From NCBI RefSeq assembly GCF_025725645.1, contig NZ_CP107007.1, forward strand, positions 992,001 through 1,056,000: DNA of 64,000 bases, read 5' to 3'. The first letter of the stretch is position 1. Each line of letters begins with the position of its first letter. Below, in pieces: positions 32,640 through 41,945 of this stretch. The DNA is from Halomonas sp. GD1P12. GTDB lineage: Bacteria; Pseudomonadota; Gammaproteobacteria; Pseudomonadales; Halomonadaceae. The notes beneath the pieces were generated by a model that was given only the letters and a program-made list of their open reading frames with translations, was not told where the DNA came from and did not search any database. The position numbers and the translations under genes were made by a program.

Positions 32640-34028
32640 ATGTCGCGGCAACTGTTGGCTATGGCGCTTGCGCCGCTTTTGGGACTTTTCATTCTGGGCA
32701 TCGGCAACGGCTTTCTGGCCACGCTGATTACCCTGCGTCTGGACGCGGCGGGCGAATCCGCCACGCTGATCGGTATCGTGTCGTCGGCCTACTTCATCGG
32801 GCTCGCCTTTGGCGCCATGTTCAACGACCGCCTGCTGCTACGCATCGGCCACATTCGCGCCTACGGAAGCTTTGCATCCTTGGTGGCGGTCACCGTGTTG
32901 CTGCAAGGGCTCTTCTTCGACCCCTGGGCCTGGTTCGCGCTGCGGTTGATCGGCGGCTGGGCGACGGTCGGGGTATATCTGGTCATCGAGAGCTGGCTTT
33001 TGACCGCCGGCGACCAAAAGGTGCGCGGCCGGCTGCTCGCGCTCTACATGATCGCGCTCTACGCCGCCGGCGTGGTGGGCCAGCTGCTGCTCGGCGTGAC
33101 CAACGCCATGGGTGATTCCGCGCCGTTCATGGTCATTGGCCTTTTGGCGTCGCTTTCTGTTCTGCCCATGGCCATGATTCCGCGCGTCTCGCCACTGATC
33201 GAGCACGCCGAGCCCTTGCCGCCGCACCGGCTGATCACCATGACCCCGACCGGCGTGATGGGCAGTTTGGGGTCGGGCATGGTGGTGGCCGCGGCCTACT
33301 CGCTGCTGCCGCTCTACCTGCAGCGTATCGGCATGAGCGTAAGCCAGGTCGGGCAGATGATGGCGGTGGTGATTCTCGGCGCCATGCTGCTGCAGTATCC
33401 GATCGGGCGCTGGTCGGATCGCCACGACCGCCAGATGGTGCTGATCGGGATCAGCGCGTTTTGTATCGTCATTTCCGGGGCGATGCTGTGGCTTCCGCTC
33501 TCCACGCCATTGCTGGCGGTACTGCTGTTTCTGCTCGGCGGCGGCGTGTTCGCCTTCTACCCGGTCGCGGTGAGTCACGCCGCCGACCGCGCCCCGGCGG
33601 GCGCGTTGGTGCGCATGAGCCAGGGGCTCTTGTTGATCAACTCCATTGGCGCCACCGTCAGCCCGCTTTTGATCTCACCGGTGATGACGGCGGTGGGCGA
33701 TACCGGGCTTTTTTGGGCCTTCGGTGCGATGAGCCTGTTCTTTTTGCTGTTCTTTGGCTGGCGACGCAGCGTGCGTCCGGCGCCGCTGCCGGTGGCGCCG
33801 TTCACTGCCACGACCCCCATGTCCAGTGCCGGCGCCGAGCTCGTCATCACCGAAGAGCTGGTGCAGGGGGCGCTGGAGCACGAGCACCTGGAGGATCTCT
33901 CCCAGGTACTGCCGGAGGTTCACGTGGCGGAGCCGGTGGTCGGCCCGCCGGCGGCGGACGAAGTGCACATCACCTACTTTGATGACGTCGAAACCGTCGA
34001 AATCCACCGCCCCCACCGCGCGCCTTGA
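32640..34028 (+). CDS. MFS transporter with acidic C-terminal tail
   Basis: A 462-residue, 12-helix major facilitator of the YcaD-like group: inter-helix loop GRWSDRHDRQMVL after helix 7 and YMIALYAAGVVGQLLLG in helix 5. After residue about 395 an acidic Glu/Asp-rich tail of 65 residues follows. The ATG at 32640 (GAGG five bases upstream) is preferred to a GTG at 32634. Substrate unknown. Confidence 0.85.
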   Translation: MSRQLLAMALAPLLGLFILGIGNGFLATLITLRLDAAGESATLIGIVSSAYFIGLAFGAMFNDRLLLRIGHIRAYGSFASLVAVTVLLQGLFFDPWAWFALRLIGGWATVGVYLVIESWLLTAGDQKVRGRLLALYMIALYAAGVVGQLLLGVTNAMGDSAPFMVIGLLASLSVLPMAMIPRVSPLIEHAEPLPPHRLITMTPTGVMGSLGSGMVVAAAYSLLPLYLQRIGMSVSQVGQMMAVVILGAMLLQYPIGRWSDRHDRQMVLIGISAFCIVISGAMLWLPLSTPLLAVLLFLLGGGVFAFYPVAVSHAADRAPAGALVRMSQGLLLINSIGATVSPLLISPVMTAVGDTGLFWAFGAMSLFFLLFFGWRRSVRPAPLPVAPFTATTPMSSAGAELVITEELVQGALEHEHLEDLSQVLPEVHVAEPVVGPPAADEVHITYFDDVETVEIHRPHRAP

Positions 34029-34095
34029 GCGCCGCATCAAAGCGAACGTTCCCGGCGTCGCTTATCAGCTGACGTGATACCTTGGATGAATAGTG

Positions 34096-34112
34096 TCAAA
34101 ACGCTCGTTTGA
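34096..34112 (+). promoter_or_regulatory. PsrA/FadR-like inverted repeat before the acyl-CoA genes
   Basis: TCAAAAC-GCTC-GTTTGA: imperfect inverted repeat matching the PsrA-type layout (AAAC-N4-GTTT), 76-92 bases before the acyl-CoA dehydrogenase start. PsrA represses fatty-acid oxidation genes in pseudomonads until acyl compounds bind. A visual match only. Confidence 0.45.
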
Positions 34113-34187
34113 CTACCATGAGTCGATCGTGCGGTTTTAACGCCCAGGCGCTTCAGGGCGTCACTCTATTCAAGCCAAGGAGTTGCC

Positions 34188-35972
34188 ATGAAGGATTATG
34201 TCGCGCCGGTTCGCGATCTACGCTTCGTTCTCGAGGAGATGCTTTCGCATCGCTCGCTATCGCTTCCCGGTTTCGAAGAGGCCTCGCCGGATCTGGTCGA
34301 GGCGGTGCTCGAAGAGGCCGCCAAACTGGCCGGCGACGTGTGGGGCCCGCTCAACCGCGTGGGCGACCAGCAGGGCGCGACGCGTCACCCGAACGGCAGC
34401 GTGACCACCGCCGAGGGCTTCGCTGCCGCCTACCAGGCCTATGTCGAAGGCGGCTGGAACGGCATCGGCGTATCCAATGCGCTGGGCGGGCAGAATCTGC
34501 CGGAAGTGGTCGCAAGCGCGGTGCAGGAGATGCTTCATGGCGCCAACATGGCGCTTGGCCTTTGCCCGATGCTCACCGCCGGGGCAATCGAAGCGCTGGC
34601 GCACCACGGAAGCGACGCGCTCAAAAAGATCTACCTCACCCCGCTGGTCGAAGGCCGCTGGACCGGCACCATGAACCTGACCGAACCCCAGGCGGGGTCC
34701 GATCTCTCCAAGGTACGCACCAAAGCCGTTCCCGAAGGGGATCACTACCGCATCAGCGGCCAGAAGATCTATATCACCTGGGGCGAGCACGACGCCGCCG
34801 AAAACATCGTCCATCTGGTGCTGGCGCGCAAGCAGGGCGCCCCGGAGGGCAACAAGGGTATTTCGCTGTTTCTGGTGCCGAAGTTTCTGGTCAATGACGA
34901 CGGTTCGCTCGGCGAGCGCAACGACGTCGTCTGCGCCTCGCTCGAGCACAAACTCGGCATTCACGGCTCGCCCACCTGTACGCTCAGCTTCGGCGAGCAG
35001 GGCGGGGCCGTGGGCTATCTCGTCGGTGACGAGGGCCGCGGGCTCAACCACATGTTCACCATGATGAACGAGGCGCGTCACAAGGTCGGTATCCAGGGCA
35101 TTGGCGTGGCCGAGCGCGCCTGCCAGCACGCGCTGGCCTACGCCAATGAGCGCGTGCAGGGCAAACTCTCCAAAGAGCGCGGCGGTGTCGAGACCACCAT
35201 TGGCGAGCACTTCGACGTCAAACGGATGCTGCTTTCCATGCGTGCGCGCACCGACGCACTCCGGGCGCTGGCGCTTTACTGCGCCGGCCAGCTCGATATC
35301 GCGCGCAACAGCGAAGATGCCGGCGAGCGCGAGGCGGCCCAGGCCCTGGTCGACGTGCTGATTCCCATCGTCAAAAGCTTCTCCACCGACCAGGCCGTGG
35401 ATATCGCCTCCACCGGCATTCAGGTGCACGGCGGCATGGGCTACGTCGAGGAGACCGGCGCCGCCCAGCTTTTGCGCGACGCCCGCATCGCGCCGATCTA
35501 CGAAGGCACCAACGGTATTCAGGCGCTGGATCTGGCCGGGCGCAAGCTGCAGCGCGACGACGGCCAGGCGATGACGCGGCTGATCGAGCGAGTCGAACAG
35601 ACCGCACAGGCGCTCGGTGAGGACACAGCGCTTGCAGGGCTTGGCAGAGCGCTTGGCCAGGGCGCTGAGGCCCTGCGCGCGACGATGGCCATCGTGCTCG
35701 AAGAGGGTCGGCACGAGACGCGCGGCGTCGACGCCGTGCAGGCCTACGCCACGCCGTTTCTATCGCTTTCCGGTCACGTGCTGTGCGCTTGGCAAATGGG
35801 CGAGGCGGCGCTGATCGCTAGCCGCGCCGACCAAAGCGATCCGTTCTATCAGGCCAAGCTCGCCAGCGCCCGCTTTGCGATCACCCAGTGGCTACCGGTG
35901 GGCCTGGCCCAGCGCGCGGTGATCGAGGCGGGAGTCGAGTGTCTGGAGGCGTTCGATAGCCGCGCCCACTAG
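34188..35972 (+). CDS. acyl-CoA dehydrogenase with C-terminal extension (DmdC/FadE-like)
   Basis: A 594-residue flavoenzyme of the long acyl-CoA dehydrogenase class. Visible are the FAD/substrate segment TEPQAGSDLSKVRT, ITWGEHD, the STGIQVHGGMGYVEETG flavin-binding motif and the catalytic-Glu region PIYEGTNGIQALDL. The size and C-terminal domain match 3-methylmercaptopropionyl-CoA dehydrogenase (DmdC) as well as related short-chain enzymes. AAGGAG precedes the ATG. It stands first in a trio with a CoA ligase and an enoyl-CoA hydratase. Confidence 0.88.
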   Translation: MKDYVAPVRDLRFVLEEMLSHRSLSLPGFEEASPDLVEAVLEEAAKLAGDVWGPLNRVGDQQGATRHPNGSVTTAEGFAAAYQAYVEGGWNGIGVSNALGGQNLPEVVASAVQEMLHGANMALGLCPMLTAGAIEALAHHGSDALKKIYLTPLVEGRWTGTMNLTEPQAGSDLSKVRTKAVPEGDHYRISGQKIYITWGEHDAAENIVHLVLARKQGAPEGNKGISLFLVPKFLVNDDGSLGERNDVVCASLEHKLGIHGSPTCTLSFGEQGGAVGYLVGDEGRGLNHMFTMMNEARHKVGIQGIGVAERACQHALAYANERVQGKLSKERGGVETTIGEHFDVKRMLLSMRARTDALRALALYCAGQLDIARNSEDAGEREAAQALVDVLIPIVKSFSTDQAVDIASTGIQVHGGMGYVEETGAAQLLRDARIAPIYEGTNGIQALDLAGRKLQRDDGQAMTRLIERVEQTAQALGEDTALAGLGRALGQGAEALRATMAIVLEEGRHETRGVDAVQAYATPFLSLSGHVLCAWQMGEAALIASRADQSDPFYQAKLASARFAITQWLPVGLAQRAVIEAGVECLEAFDSRAH

Positions 35973-35980
35973 GCGAACCG

Positions 35981-36012
35981 GCGCCGGGCGCCCAACGTTC
36001 GACGCCCGGCGC
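35981..36012 (+). other. intercistronic GC hairpin
   Basis: GCGCCGGGCG (35981-35990) pairs with CGCCCGGCGC (36003-36012) around a 12-base loop. There is no T-run, so it is likely an mRNA-stability or partial-termination element between the dehydrogenase and ligase genes rather than an operon end. Confidence 0.5.
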
Positions 36013-36050
36013 ACGACCATTCCAGCACAATAAAGACAACAGGACGGCCC

Positions 36051-37688
36051 ATGAACACGATCTTCGAGCAGGATCTGCCGCCGACGCCGGCGAACTACGT
36101 AGCGCTGTCGCCGCTGACGTTCATCGAGCGCTCGGCGGCGGTGTATCCGGACTACCCGGCCGTGGTTTACGGCGGGCGTCGCTTAAGCTGGGCAGAGACC
36201 TGGTCGCGCTGTCGCCGGCTTGCCAGCGCCCTTGAAAAGCGCGGCATCGAACCCGGCCAGACCGTGGCCGCCATGCTGCCCAACGTACCGGCCATGTTCG
36301 AGGCGCACTTCGGCGTGCCGCTGGCCGGCTGCGTGCTCAATACGCTCAACATCCGTCTGGACGCCCACGCCATTCACCACATGCTCGCCCACGGCGAGGC
36401 GAAGGCGGTTTTGGTCGACCCGGAGTTCAAGGATGTCATCAAACAGGCGGTGGAGGGGCTGGCCGACAAGCCGCTGCTCATCGACGTACGCGATGAGGAG
36501 TTTTTCGACGAGTCGACAGGCATCGGCGAGATAGAGTACGAGGCGTTGCTGCAAGAGGGCGACCCGGACTACGCCTATCGGTTGCCAAATGATGAGTGGC
36601 AGGCCATTTCGCTGAACTACACCTCCGGCACCACCGGTGACCCGAAGGGCGTGGTGTATCACCATCGCGGGGCGTATCTCAACGCGGTGAGCAACATCAT
36701 GGAGTGGGCGATGCCCCACCATCCGGTCTATCTCTGGACCCTGCCGATGTTTCACTGCAACGGCTGGTGCTTCCCCTGGTCGATCGCCGCTCGCGCCGGG
36801 GTCAACGTGTGCCTGCGAAAGGTGGACCCGGCGCGTATCAACGCGCTGATCGAGGAGGAGCGGGTGACCCACTTCAGCGGCGCGCCGATCGTGCTCAATG
36901 CCCTGGTGAATCTGCCGGAGGCGCAAAAGCGCGTCTTCGACCATCCGGTCAAGGCGACGACCGCTGGTGCGGCGCCGCCGGCTTCCATCATTGCCGGGGT
37001 CGAGAAGCTGGGCATCGAGGTCACCCACGTTTACGGTTTGACCGAGGTGTACGGACCGGTGACGGTGTGCGCTTGGCACGACGCCTGGGATGCATTGCCC
37101 CTCGAAGCGCGGGCCAAAATCAAGGCCCGCCAGGGCGTGCGCTATCATATGCTCGAGGCGCTGTGCGTCGCCGACCCGCAGACGCTTGAGCCCGTCCCCC
37201 GCGATGGTCAGGCCATCGGCGAGATCCTGATGCGCGGCAATAACGTCATGAAGGGCTACTTGAAGAACGTTGATGCGACCCAAAAGGCGCTTGCCGGCGG
37301 CTGGTACCACACCGGTGACCTGGCGGTCTGGCACGAGGATGGCTATATCGAGATCAAGGACCGCTCCAAGGACATCATCATCTCCGGCGGTGAAAACATC
37401 TCAACCATCGAAGTGGAGAGCGCGCTTTACGACCACCCCGCCGTGGAAGCCGCGGCGGTCGTGGCCCGGCCGGATGAAAAGTGGGGCGAGACGCCCTGCG
37501 CCTTCGTCACCCTGAAGCCAGGTTACAACGATATCGATGAAGCCGCGATCATCGCCCACTGCCGCGAGCGGCTGGCGGGCTTCAAGGTCCCCAAAACGGT
37601 CGTTTTCAGCGAGCTGCCGAAAACCTCTACCGGCAAGATCCAGAAGTTCGTGCTGCGCGACGAAGCCCGAGGGCTCGACCAACGCTAG
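36051..37688 (+). CDS. acyl-CoA synthetase (AMP-forming; DmdB-like)
   Basis: A 545-residue ANL-superfamily ligase. The P-loop YTSGTTGDPKG begins near residue 190; the adenylate motif YGLTEVYGP, the hinge TGDLAVWHEDGYIEIKDRSKD and the terminal Lys in PKTSTGKIQKF are all intact. It activates a carboxylate to its CoA thioester in the cytoplasm. Length and N-terminus (ALSPLTFIERSAAVYPDYPAVVYG) fit the branch that includes methylmercaptopropionate-CoA ligase as well as medium-chain ligases. It is followed 48 bases later by the hydratase. Confidence 0.88.
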   Translation: MNTIFEQDLPPTPANYVALSPLTFIERSAAVYPDYPAVVYGGRRLSWAETWSRCRRLASALEKRGIEPGQTVAAMLPNVPAMFEAHFGVPLAGCVLNTLNIRLDAHAIHHMLAHGEAKAVLVDPEFKDVIKQAVEGLADKPLLIDVRDEEFFDESTGIGEIEYEALLQEGDPDYAYRLPNDEWQAISLNYTSGTTGDPKGVVYHHRGAYLNAVSNIMEWAMPHHPVYLWTLPMFHCNGWCFPWSIAARAGVNVCLRKVDPARINALIEEERVTHFSGAPIVLNALVNLPEAQKRVFDHPVKATTAGAAPPASIIAGVEKLGIEVTHVYGLTEVYGPVTVCAWHDAWDALPLEARAKIKARQGVRYHMLEALCVADPQTLEPVPRDGQAIGEILMRGNNVMKGYLKNVDATQKALAGGWYHTGDLAVWHEDGYIEIKDRSKDIIISGGENISTIEVESALYDHPAVEAAAVVARPDEKWGETPCAFVTLKPGYNDIDEAAIIAHCRERLAGFKVPKTVVFSELPKTSTGKIQKFVLRDEARGLDQR

Positions 37689-37736
37689 CACCAGCGCGAA
37701 TTACCCGTTCACTAACGCCAACAACAGGGAGTCAGC

Positions 37737-38510
37737 ATGAGCGACAACGTGATCGAAAAAAACGATAACGACGGCATCGTAACGCTTACCTTCAATCGCC
37801 CCAAGGCGCTGAACGCGCTCAACAGCGACGTACTCGAAGCGCTTGCCGCCCACCTGAGCGAACTCGAGGGCCAGGCCAATCTTCGCGCCGTTCTTTTGAC
37901 CGGCGCCGGCGAGAAAGCCTTCGTGGCCGGGGCGGACATCACCGAAATGCGCGACAAAACGCCCGAGCAGGCGCGCGCTTTCGCCGCCCAGGCGCTTTCC
38001 ACCATCAAGCGCCTGGAGCGTCTTCCGGTGCCGGTCGTGGCGCTGGTCAACGGGTTCTGCCTGGGCGGCGGCTGCGAGCTGGCGCTGGCCTGCGACTGGG
38101 CGGTGGCCAGCGACAACGCCATCTTCGGCCAGCCGGAGGTGCTGCTTGGCGTGATTCCAGGCTTTGGCGGCACCCAGCGCCTGCCGCGCCGTGTCGGCCC
38201 GGCCATGGCGATCGATCTGGTCACCACCGGGCGCAAGATCGATGCCCAGGAGGCGCTACGTATCGGGCTGGTCAACCGCGTCATGTCTCAAGCCGAGCTT
38301 TCAAGCTACGCCGAGGAGCTGACCAAACAGTTGGGTGGCAACGGCCGCCAGGCGGTGCGCGCCGCCAAGCAGGCGGTCCACGACGGGTTGGATCAGGATT
38401 TGGACAGCGCCCTGGCGCTGGAAACGAGCCTGTTCGCCTTCTGCTTTGCGGGAGAGGAGCAGAAAGAGGGCATGAGCGCATTTGTGGAGAAGCGCAAGGC
38501 GAACTTTTAA
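37737..38510 (+). CDS. enoyl-CoA hydratase (crotonase)
   Basis: A 257-residue crotonase. The oxyanion hole segments are GAGEKAFVAGADI and VNGFCLGGGCELALACD; the catalytic Glu region is FGQPEVLLGVIPGFGGTQRLPRRVG with both glutamates placed as in true hydratases. It hydrates a trans-2-enoyl-CoA. As third gene of the trio it completes activation, dehydrogenation and hydration of an acyl chain; thiolase and hydroxyacyl-CoA dehydrogenase are not here. A bidirectional terminator follows. Confidence 0.9.
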   Translation: MSDNVIEKNDNDGIVTLTFNRPKALNALNSDVLEALAAHLSELEGQANLRAVLLTGAGEKAFVAGADITEMRDKTPEQARAFAAQALSTIKRLERLPVPVVALVNGFCLGGGCELALACDWAVASDNAIFGQPEVLLGVIPGFGGTQRLPRRVGPAMAIDLVTTGRKIDAQEALRIGLVNRVMSQAELSSYAEELTKQLGGNGRQAVRAAKQAVHDGLDQDLDSALALETSLFAFCFAGEEQKEGMSAFVEKRKANF

Positions 38511-38523
38511 GTCGGCACCAACA

Positions 38524-38550
38524 AAAAAAGCGGGTCTCGGCCCGCTTTTT
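38524..38550. terminator. bidirectional terminator between convergent genes
   Basis: GCGGG-TCTCGG-CCCGC stem-loop flanked by A-run on the left and T-run on the right, between the convergent enoyl-CoA hydratase and idnD genes. It works in both directions. Confidence 0.85.
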
Positions 38551-38560
38551 CGTGCTCGCT

Positions 38561-39577
38561 CTATCCGGCGGGCCAGAGCTCGATGAGTACCTTGCCGGAG
38601 CGTTCGGAGTCCTTTGCGATAGCAAAGGCGTTTTGCGCATCGCTTGCCGGCAGCACATGGGTAATGACATCGTCAAAGCGCGCGTCTTTCGCCAGCAGGT
38701 CAATCGCTTCGTCGATCTCGTGGCTGAAACGAAAGCAGCCGCGCAGCTGAACTTCCTTTGAAATCAGCGGTGCCAGGGCAATGGGCTGCGCGGTCGCGGG
38801 CATCATGCCGATCTGGGCGATGATGCCCGCACGCCGCACCGCCTTGATCGCGCCGTTGATGGAGGCGGGCACGCCGGTGCACTCCAGCACCACATCGAAG
38901 GCCTCGTCGGGGAGTGCCTGCTCATTGATGCGATAGGTGGCCGAAACGCCCAGCGCTTGTGCGCGTGATAGCGGGCCTTCGAGCACATCGGTGATGCTCA
39001 CCTCGCGTGCTCCCTTGGCCAGCGCCGCCGCGGCGGCGAGTAGCCCGATCGGCCCGGCGCCGCACACCAGCACGCGCTGGTCGGCGACGCCGCCGGCCAC
39101 CTCGATACCGTGCAAGGCCACCGCCATCGGCTCGGCAAGCGCCGCCCGCGATAGCGGAAGCGAAGCGGGCAGCACGCGAATCATGGACGGGTCCACGTCC
39201 AGATACTCACTCATGCCGCCCTGGGTGTGGGGCCAGGTCGAGGCCGACCCGAGATAGGCGCCCTGGGGCCAAAGATGCGGTTTCTCTTCAAGCCCCGGCT
39301 CGCAAATGCCGAAGGTCGCCGGGTGCAGCGTGACCGGCGTGCCCGGCTCGAACGTACCGCTGGGGTCTTGTTCGATCACGCCGGCCATTTCGTGCCCGGG
39401 AATCAGCGGTTCGCGCACCACGAACGCGCCGTTGGCCCCTTCGTGATAGTAGTGAAGGTCCGACCCGCAAATGCCGCCGAAGGCCATGCGCAGCCGCACC
39501 TGGTGGGCGGCCAGCGCCGGCAGTGAGCGGGTCTCTTCGCGCAGGTCCTGCTTGCCGTGAATGACTAATGCTTGCAT
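38561..39577 (-). CDS. idnD: L-idonate 5-dehydrogenase
   Basis: A 338-residue zinc MDR dehydrogenase. It begins MQALVIHGKQDLR, has the catalytic-zinc CGSDLHYYHEG and GHEMAGVIE, and the NAD fold VLVCGAGPIGLLAAAAALAKGA. IdnD oxidises L-idonate to 5-ketogluconate. The ATG at 39577 is selected by family N-terminus and AGAGGA; 64 upstream codons in frame are shadow sequence. Last gene of permease-idnO-idnD. Confidence 0.88.
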   Translation of the reverse strand: MQALVIHGKQDLREETRSLPALAAHQVRLRMAFGGICGSDLHYYHEGANGAFVVREPLIPGHEMAGVIEQDPSGTFEPGTPVTLHPATFGICEPGLEEKPHLWPQGAYLGSASTWPHTQGGMSEYLDVDPSMIRVLPASLPLSRAALAEPMAVALHGIEVAGGVADQRVLVCGAGPIGLLAAAAALAKGAREVSITDVLEGPLSRAQALGVSATYRINEQALPDEAFDVVLECTGVPASINGAIKAVRRAGIIAQIGMMPATAQPIALAPLISKEVQLRGCFRFSHEIDEAIDLLAKDARFDDVITHVLPASDAQNAFAIAKDSERSGKVLIELWPAG

Positions 39578-39600
39578 AGGGCGTTTCCTCTGGAGGGTCG

Positions 39601-40371
39601 TCAAACGACCGACGTCATGCCGCCATCGACGAAAATGTTCTGTCCCGAGACGAAACTCGACGCCCCGGAGCACAAATAGATCAGCGTGCCGACCAGCTCG
39701 TCGAAATGCCCCCAGCGCTGTGCCGGCGTGCGCTTTTCCACCCAGGCGTTGAAGTCCGGGTCTTGCCATAGCGCGGTGTTCATCTCGGTCTTGAAGTAGC
39801 CAGGCGAAATACAGTTGACCTGGATGTTGAAGCGCGCAAGATCCGCCGCCATTCCCTGCGTCAGCAGGGCCACGGCACCCTTGGTCGCGGAGTAGGGCGC
39901 AATGGTTTCCCGGGCGAGCTTCGACTGTACCGAGCCGATATTCACGACCTTGCCCGAGCCGCGCTCGCTCATGGCGCGAGTGACGACTTGAGAGACGTAA
40001 AACACGCTCGACAGGTTGGTCGCGACCAGCGCATCCCAGTCGTTGGGCGCGAATTCGTTGAACGGCGCCCGGCGCTGCAGGCCGGCGTTATTGACCAGAA
40101 TGTCCGGTGCGCCGCAGCGCTCGACCAGCGCCTCGAGCGCCTCTTTGGCGGCTCTAGCATCGGTGACATCGAAACTCACGGCCTCGACGCGTGCGCCGGT
40201 TTCCTCGGCCAGCGCCTGAGCCTGACGCTCGACCTGAGCCTGCTCACGGCCGTGCAGAACGACGCGTGCTCCCTGCTGGGCAAGGCCCCGAGCCAGGGCG
40301 TTACCCAGCCCCCGGGAGGAGCCGGTCACCAGTGCGAGTTTATCCTGAATGTCGAAAAGTGTCGGGTTCAT
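39601..40371 (-). CDS. idnO: gluconate 5-dehydrogenase (SDR)
   Basis: A 256-residue short-chain dehydrogenase: cofactor loop TGSSRGLG (16-23), NNAG near 94, and catalytic Ser147, Tyr160, Lys164. N-terminal LFDIQDKLALVTGSSRGLG and GYFKTEMN match IdnO. It reduces 5-ketogluconate to gluconate, linking idonate to GntK. AGGA precedes the ATG at 40371; the long frame upstream is antisense to the permease. 23 bases separate it from idnD. Confidence 0.88.
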   Translation of the reverse strand: MNPTLFDIQDKLALVTGSSRGLGNALARGLAQQGARVVLHGREQAQVERQAQALAEETGARVEAVSFDVTDARAAKEALEALVERCGAPDILVNNAGLQRRAPFNEFAPNDWDALVATNLSSVFYVSQVVTRAMSERGSGKVVNIGSVQSKLARETIAPYSATKGAVALLTQGMAADLARFNIQVNCISPGYFKTEMNTALWQDPDFNAWVEKRTPAQRWGHFDELVGTLIYLCSGASSFVSGQNIFVDGGMTSVV

Positions 40372-40397
40372 GCGGTTTTCCTGGACATACGGTTTGA

Positions 40398-41777
40398 CTA
40401 GAAAAGGACGAAGATCACATAAGCGAAGACGAAGCCGACCAAAGACTCGAGCGCCTGCTGTACCGTCCAGGTCTTGAGCGTGGTCTTGACGTCCATACCC
40501 AGAAGCCGGCCGACGAGCCAGAAGCCCGAGTCGTTGACGTGGCCGGCGAAGACCGAGCCCGCGGCAGTGGCCAGCGTGATCGCCACGATCTGCATGGCGC
40601 TGAAGTCGGCGCCGGCAACGGCCGGGGCCATGAGGCCGGCAGCGGTCACCAGTGCCACGGTCGCCGAGCCCTGGGCCAGGCGCAGGATGACCGCGATCAG
40701 GTAAGCCGCCACGATGACGGAAAAGCCCAGATCGCCCAGCGAATCGGAGAGCGCATCGCCAATGCCGGAGGCGCGCAGCACGCCGCCGAACATGCCGCCG
40801 GCGCCGGTGATCAATACCACCGAGCAGATCGGGCCGAGCGAGGAGTCCAGCACTTTCTCCAGCGCGTTGCCCTCGACCCCGCGACGCCGGCCCAGCACCA
40901 GCATGGCGACCAGCGCGGAAATCAACAGCGCCACCGGCGTGCTGCCAAGCGCCCGCATCAGCTGAAACCACCCCTGGTCGCTGTCCACCGCGCCCAGCGA
41001 GCGCAGAAAGTCCAGCCCCGTATTCATGAAGATGAGCAAAAGCGGCAGCAGGAGCATGAAGATCACCGTACCGACCGCTGGCGGGTGGGTGACCTCATCG
41101 TCCTTCACTTCACCAAACAGCGCCTTGTCGAGTGGAAATGGGTGGCGTTTGGCGACGAACTGGCCCCACATGTAGCCGGAAATCCACCAGAGCGGAAAGG
41201 CGATGACGACGCCGGTGAGCATCAAAAGCCCGAGGTTGGCGTCATACAGTTCGGCAGCGGTGACCGGCCCCGGGTGGGGTGGCAAAAACACGTGCATGAC
41301 CGAAAACGCCGCGGCGGCGGGCATGGCATACAAGAGAATCGGCCCGCCAAGCCGGCGGCCCACGGCGAAGATGATCGGCAGCATGACGATCAAACCGGCG
41401 TCGAAAAAGATCGGAAAGCCCATCAGCAGCGAGGCGACGCCGAGGGCAAGCGGCGCGCGCTGCTCGCCGAACAAGGTAATCATGCGATCCGCCAGCACGC
41501 GTGCGCCGCCGGAGTGCTCGACGAGCTTGCCAAGCATGGCGCCAAGACCCACCAGCAGCGCCACGGCGCCGAGTGTGCCGCCAAAGCTCTGCACCAGCGT
41601 CGGCACGATGGCGTCATAAGGAATGCCGGTGACCAGCGCGGTCAAAAAGCTGACCGAAATCAGGGCGAGAAAGGCGTGCACCTTGAATCTGATGATCAGC
41701 AGCAGCAGTAGCAGCACGGCAGCGGTAGCAATGCCCAGCAAGGGGCCTGCCGACATCGTTTGTGTCCATCCGTCCAT
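40398..41777 (-). CDS. GntP-family gluconate/idonate permease
   Basis: A 459-residue, about 13-helix permease with GntP family segments: GFPIFFDAGLIVMLPI, MHVFLPPHPGPVTAAELY and GHVNDSGFWLVGRLLGMD. It imports gluconate or L-idonate with protons. First gene of the permease-idnO-idnD operon. The GntR-type operator lies 40-55 bases upstream. GntT, GntP and IdnT cannot be distinguished by eye. Confidence 0.9.
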   Translation of the reverse strand: MDGWTQTMSAGPLLGIATAAVLLLLLLIIRFKVHAFLALISVSFLTALVTGIPYDAIVPTLVQSFGGTLGAVALLVGLGAMLGKLVEHSGGARVLADRMITLFGEQRAPLALGVASLLMGFPIFFDAGLIVMLPIIFAVGRRLGGPILLYAMPAAAAFSVMHVFLPPHPGPVTAAELYDANLGLLMLTGVVIAFPLWWISGYMWGQFVAKRHPFPLDKALFGEVKDDEVTHPPAVGTVIFMLLLPLLLIFMNTGLDFLRSLGAVDSDQGWFQLMRALGSTPVALLISALVAMLVLGRRRGVEGNALEKVLDSSLGPICSVVLITGAGGMFGGVLRASGIGDALSDSLGDLGFSVIVAAYLIAVILRLAQGSATVALVTAAGLMAPAVAGADFSAMQIVAITLATAAGSVFAGHVNDSGFWLVGRLLGMDVKTTLKTWTVQQALESLVGFVFAYVIFVLF

Positions 41778-41816
41778 AAGCAGGCTCCGGGGTCTAAAGT
41801 GGGACGATCAAGCGTA

Positions 41817-41832
41817 ATGTTATCGGTAACAT
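41817..41832 (-). promoter_or_regulatory. GntR-type operator before the permease operon
   Basis: ATGTTATCGGTAACAT, a near-perfect palindrome equal to the enterobacterial GntR/IdnR box (ATGTTACCGGTAACAT) except for one base. It lies 40 bases upstream of the permease start and pairs with the box at 47169 before gntK. Confidence 0.85.
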
Positions 41833-41945
41833 CGAGGCATACGCATGGTAGATCATCGCCACGTCCCGCAGACACTCGACCTTCGTTTAAGACCCGCGGC
41901 AGCGAATCCGTTACACTGACCGCCAAACGACTCTGGATACGACCG

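Noticed and set aside
34257..35714. 485-codon minus-strand frame
   Set aside because: Fully antisense to the acyl-CoA dehydrogenase gene; typical GC-rich shadow with no motif.
36183..37334. 383-codon minus-strand frame
   Set aside because: Antisense to the acyl-CoA synthetase gene with complete ANL motifs.
40539..41711. 390-codon plus-strand frame
   Set aside because: Antisense to the GntP permease; composition dominated by Arg, Gln, His and Glu as expected of shadow frames.
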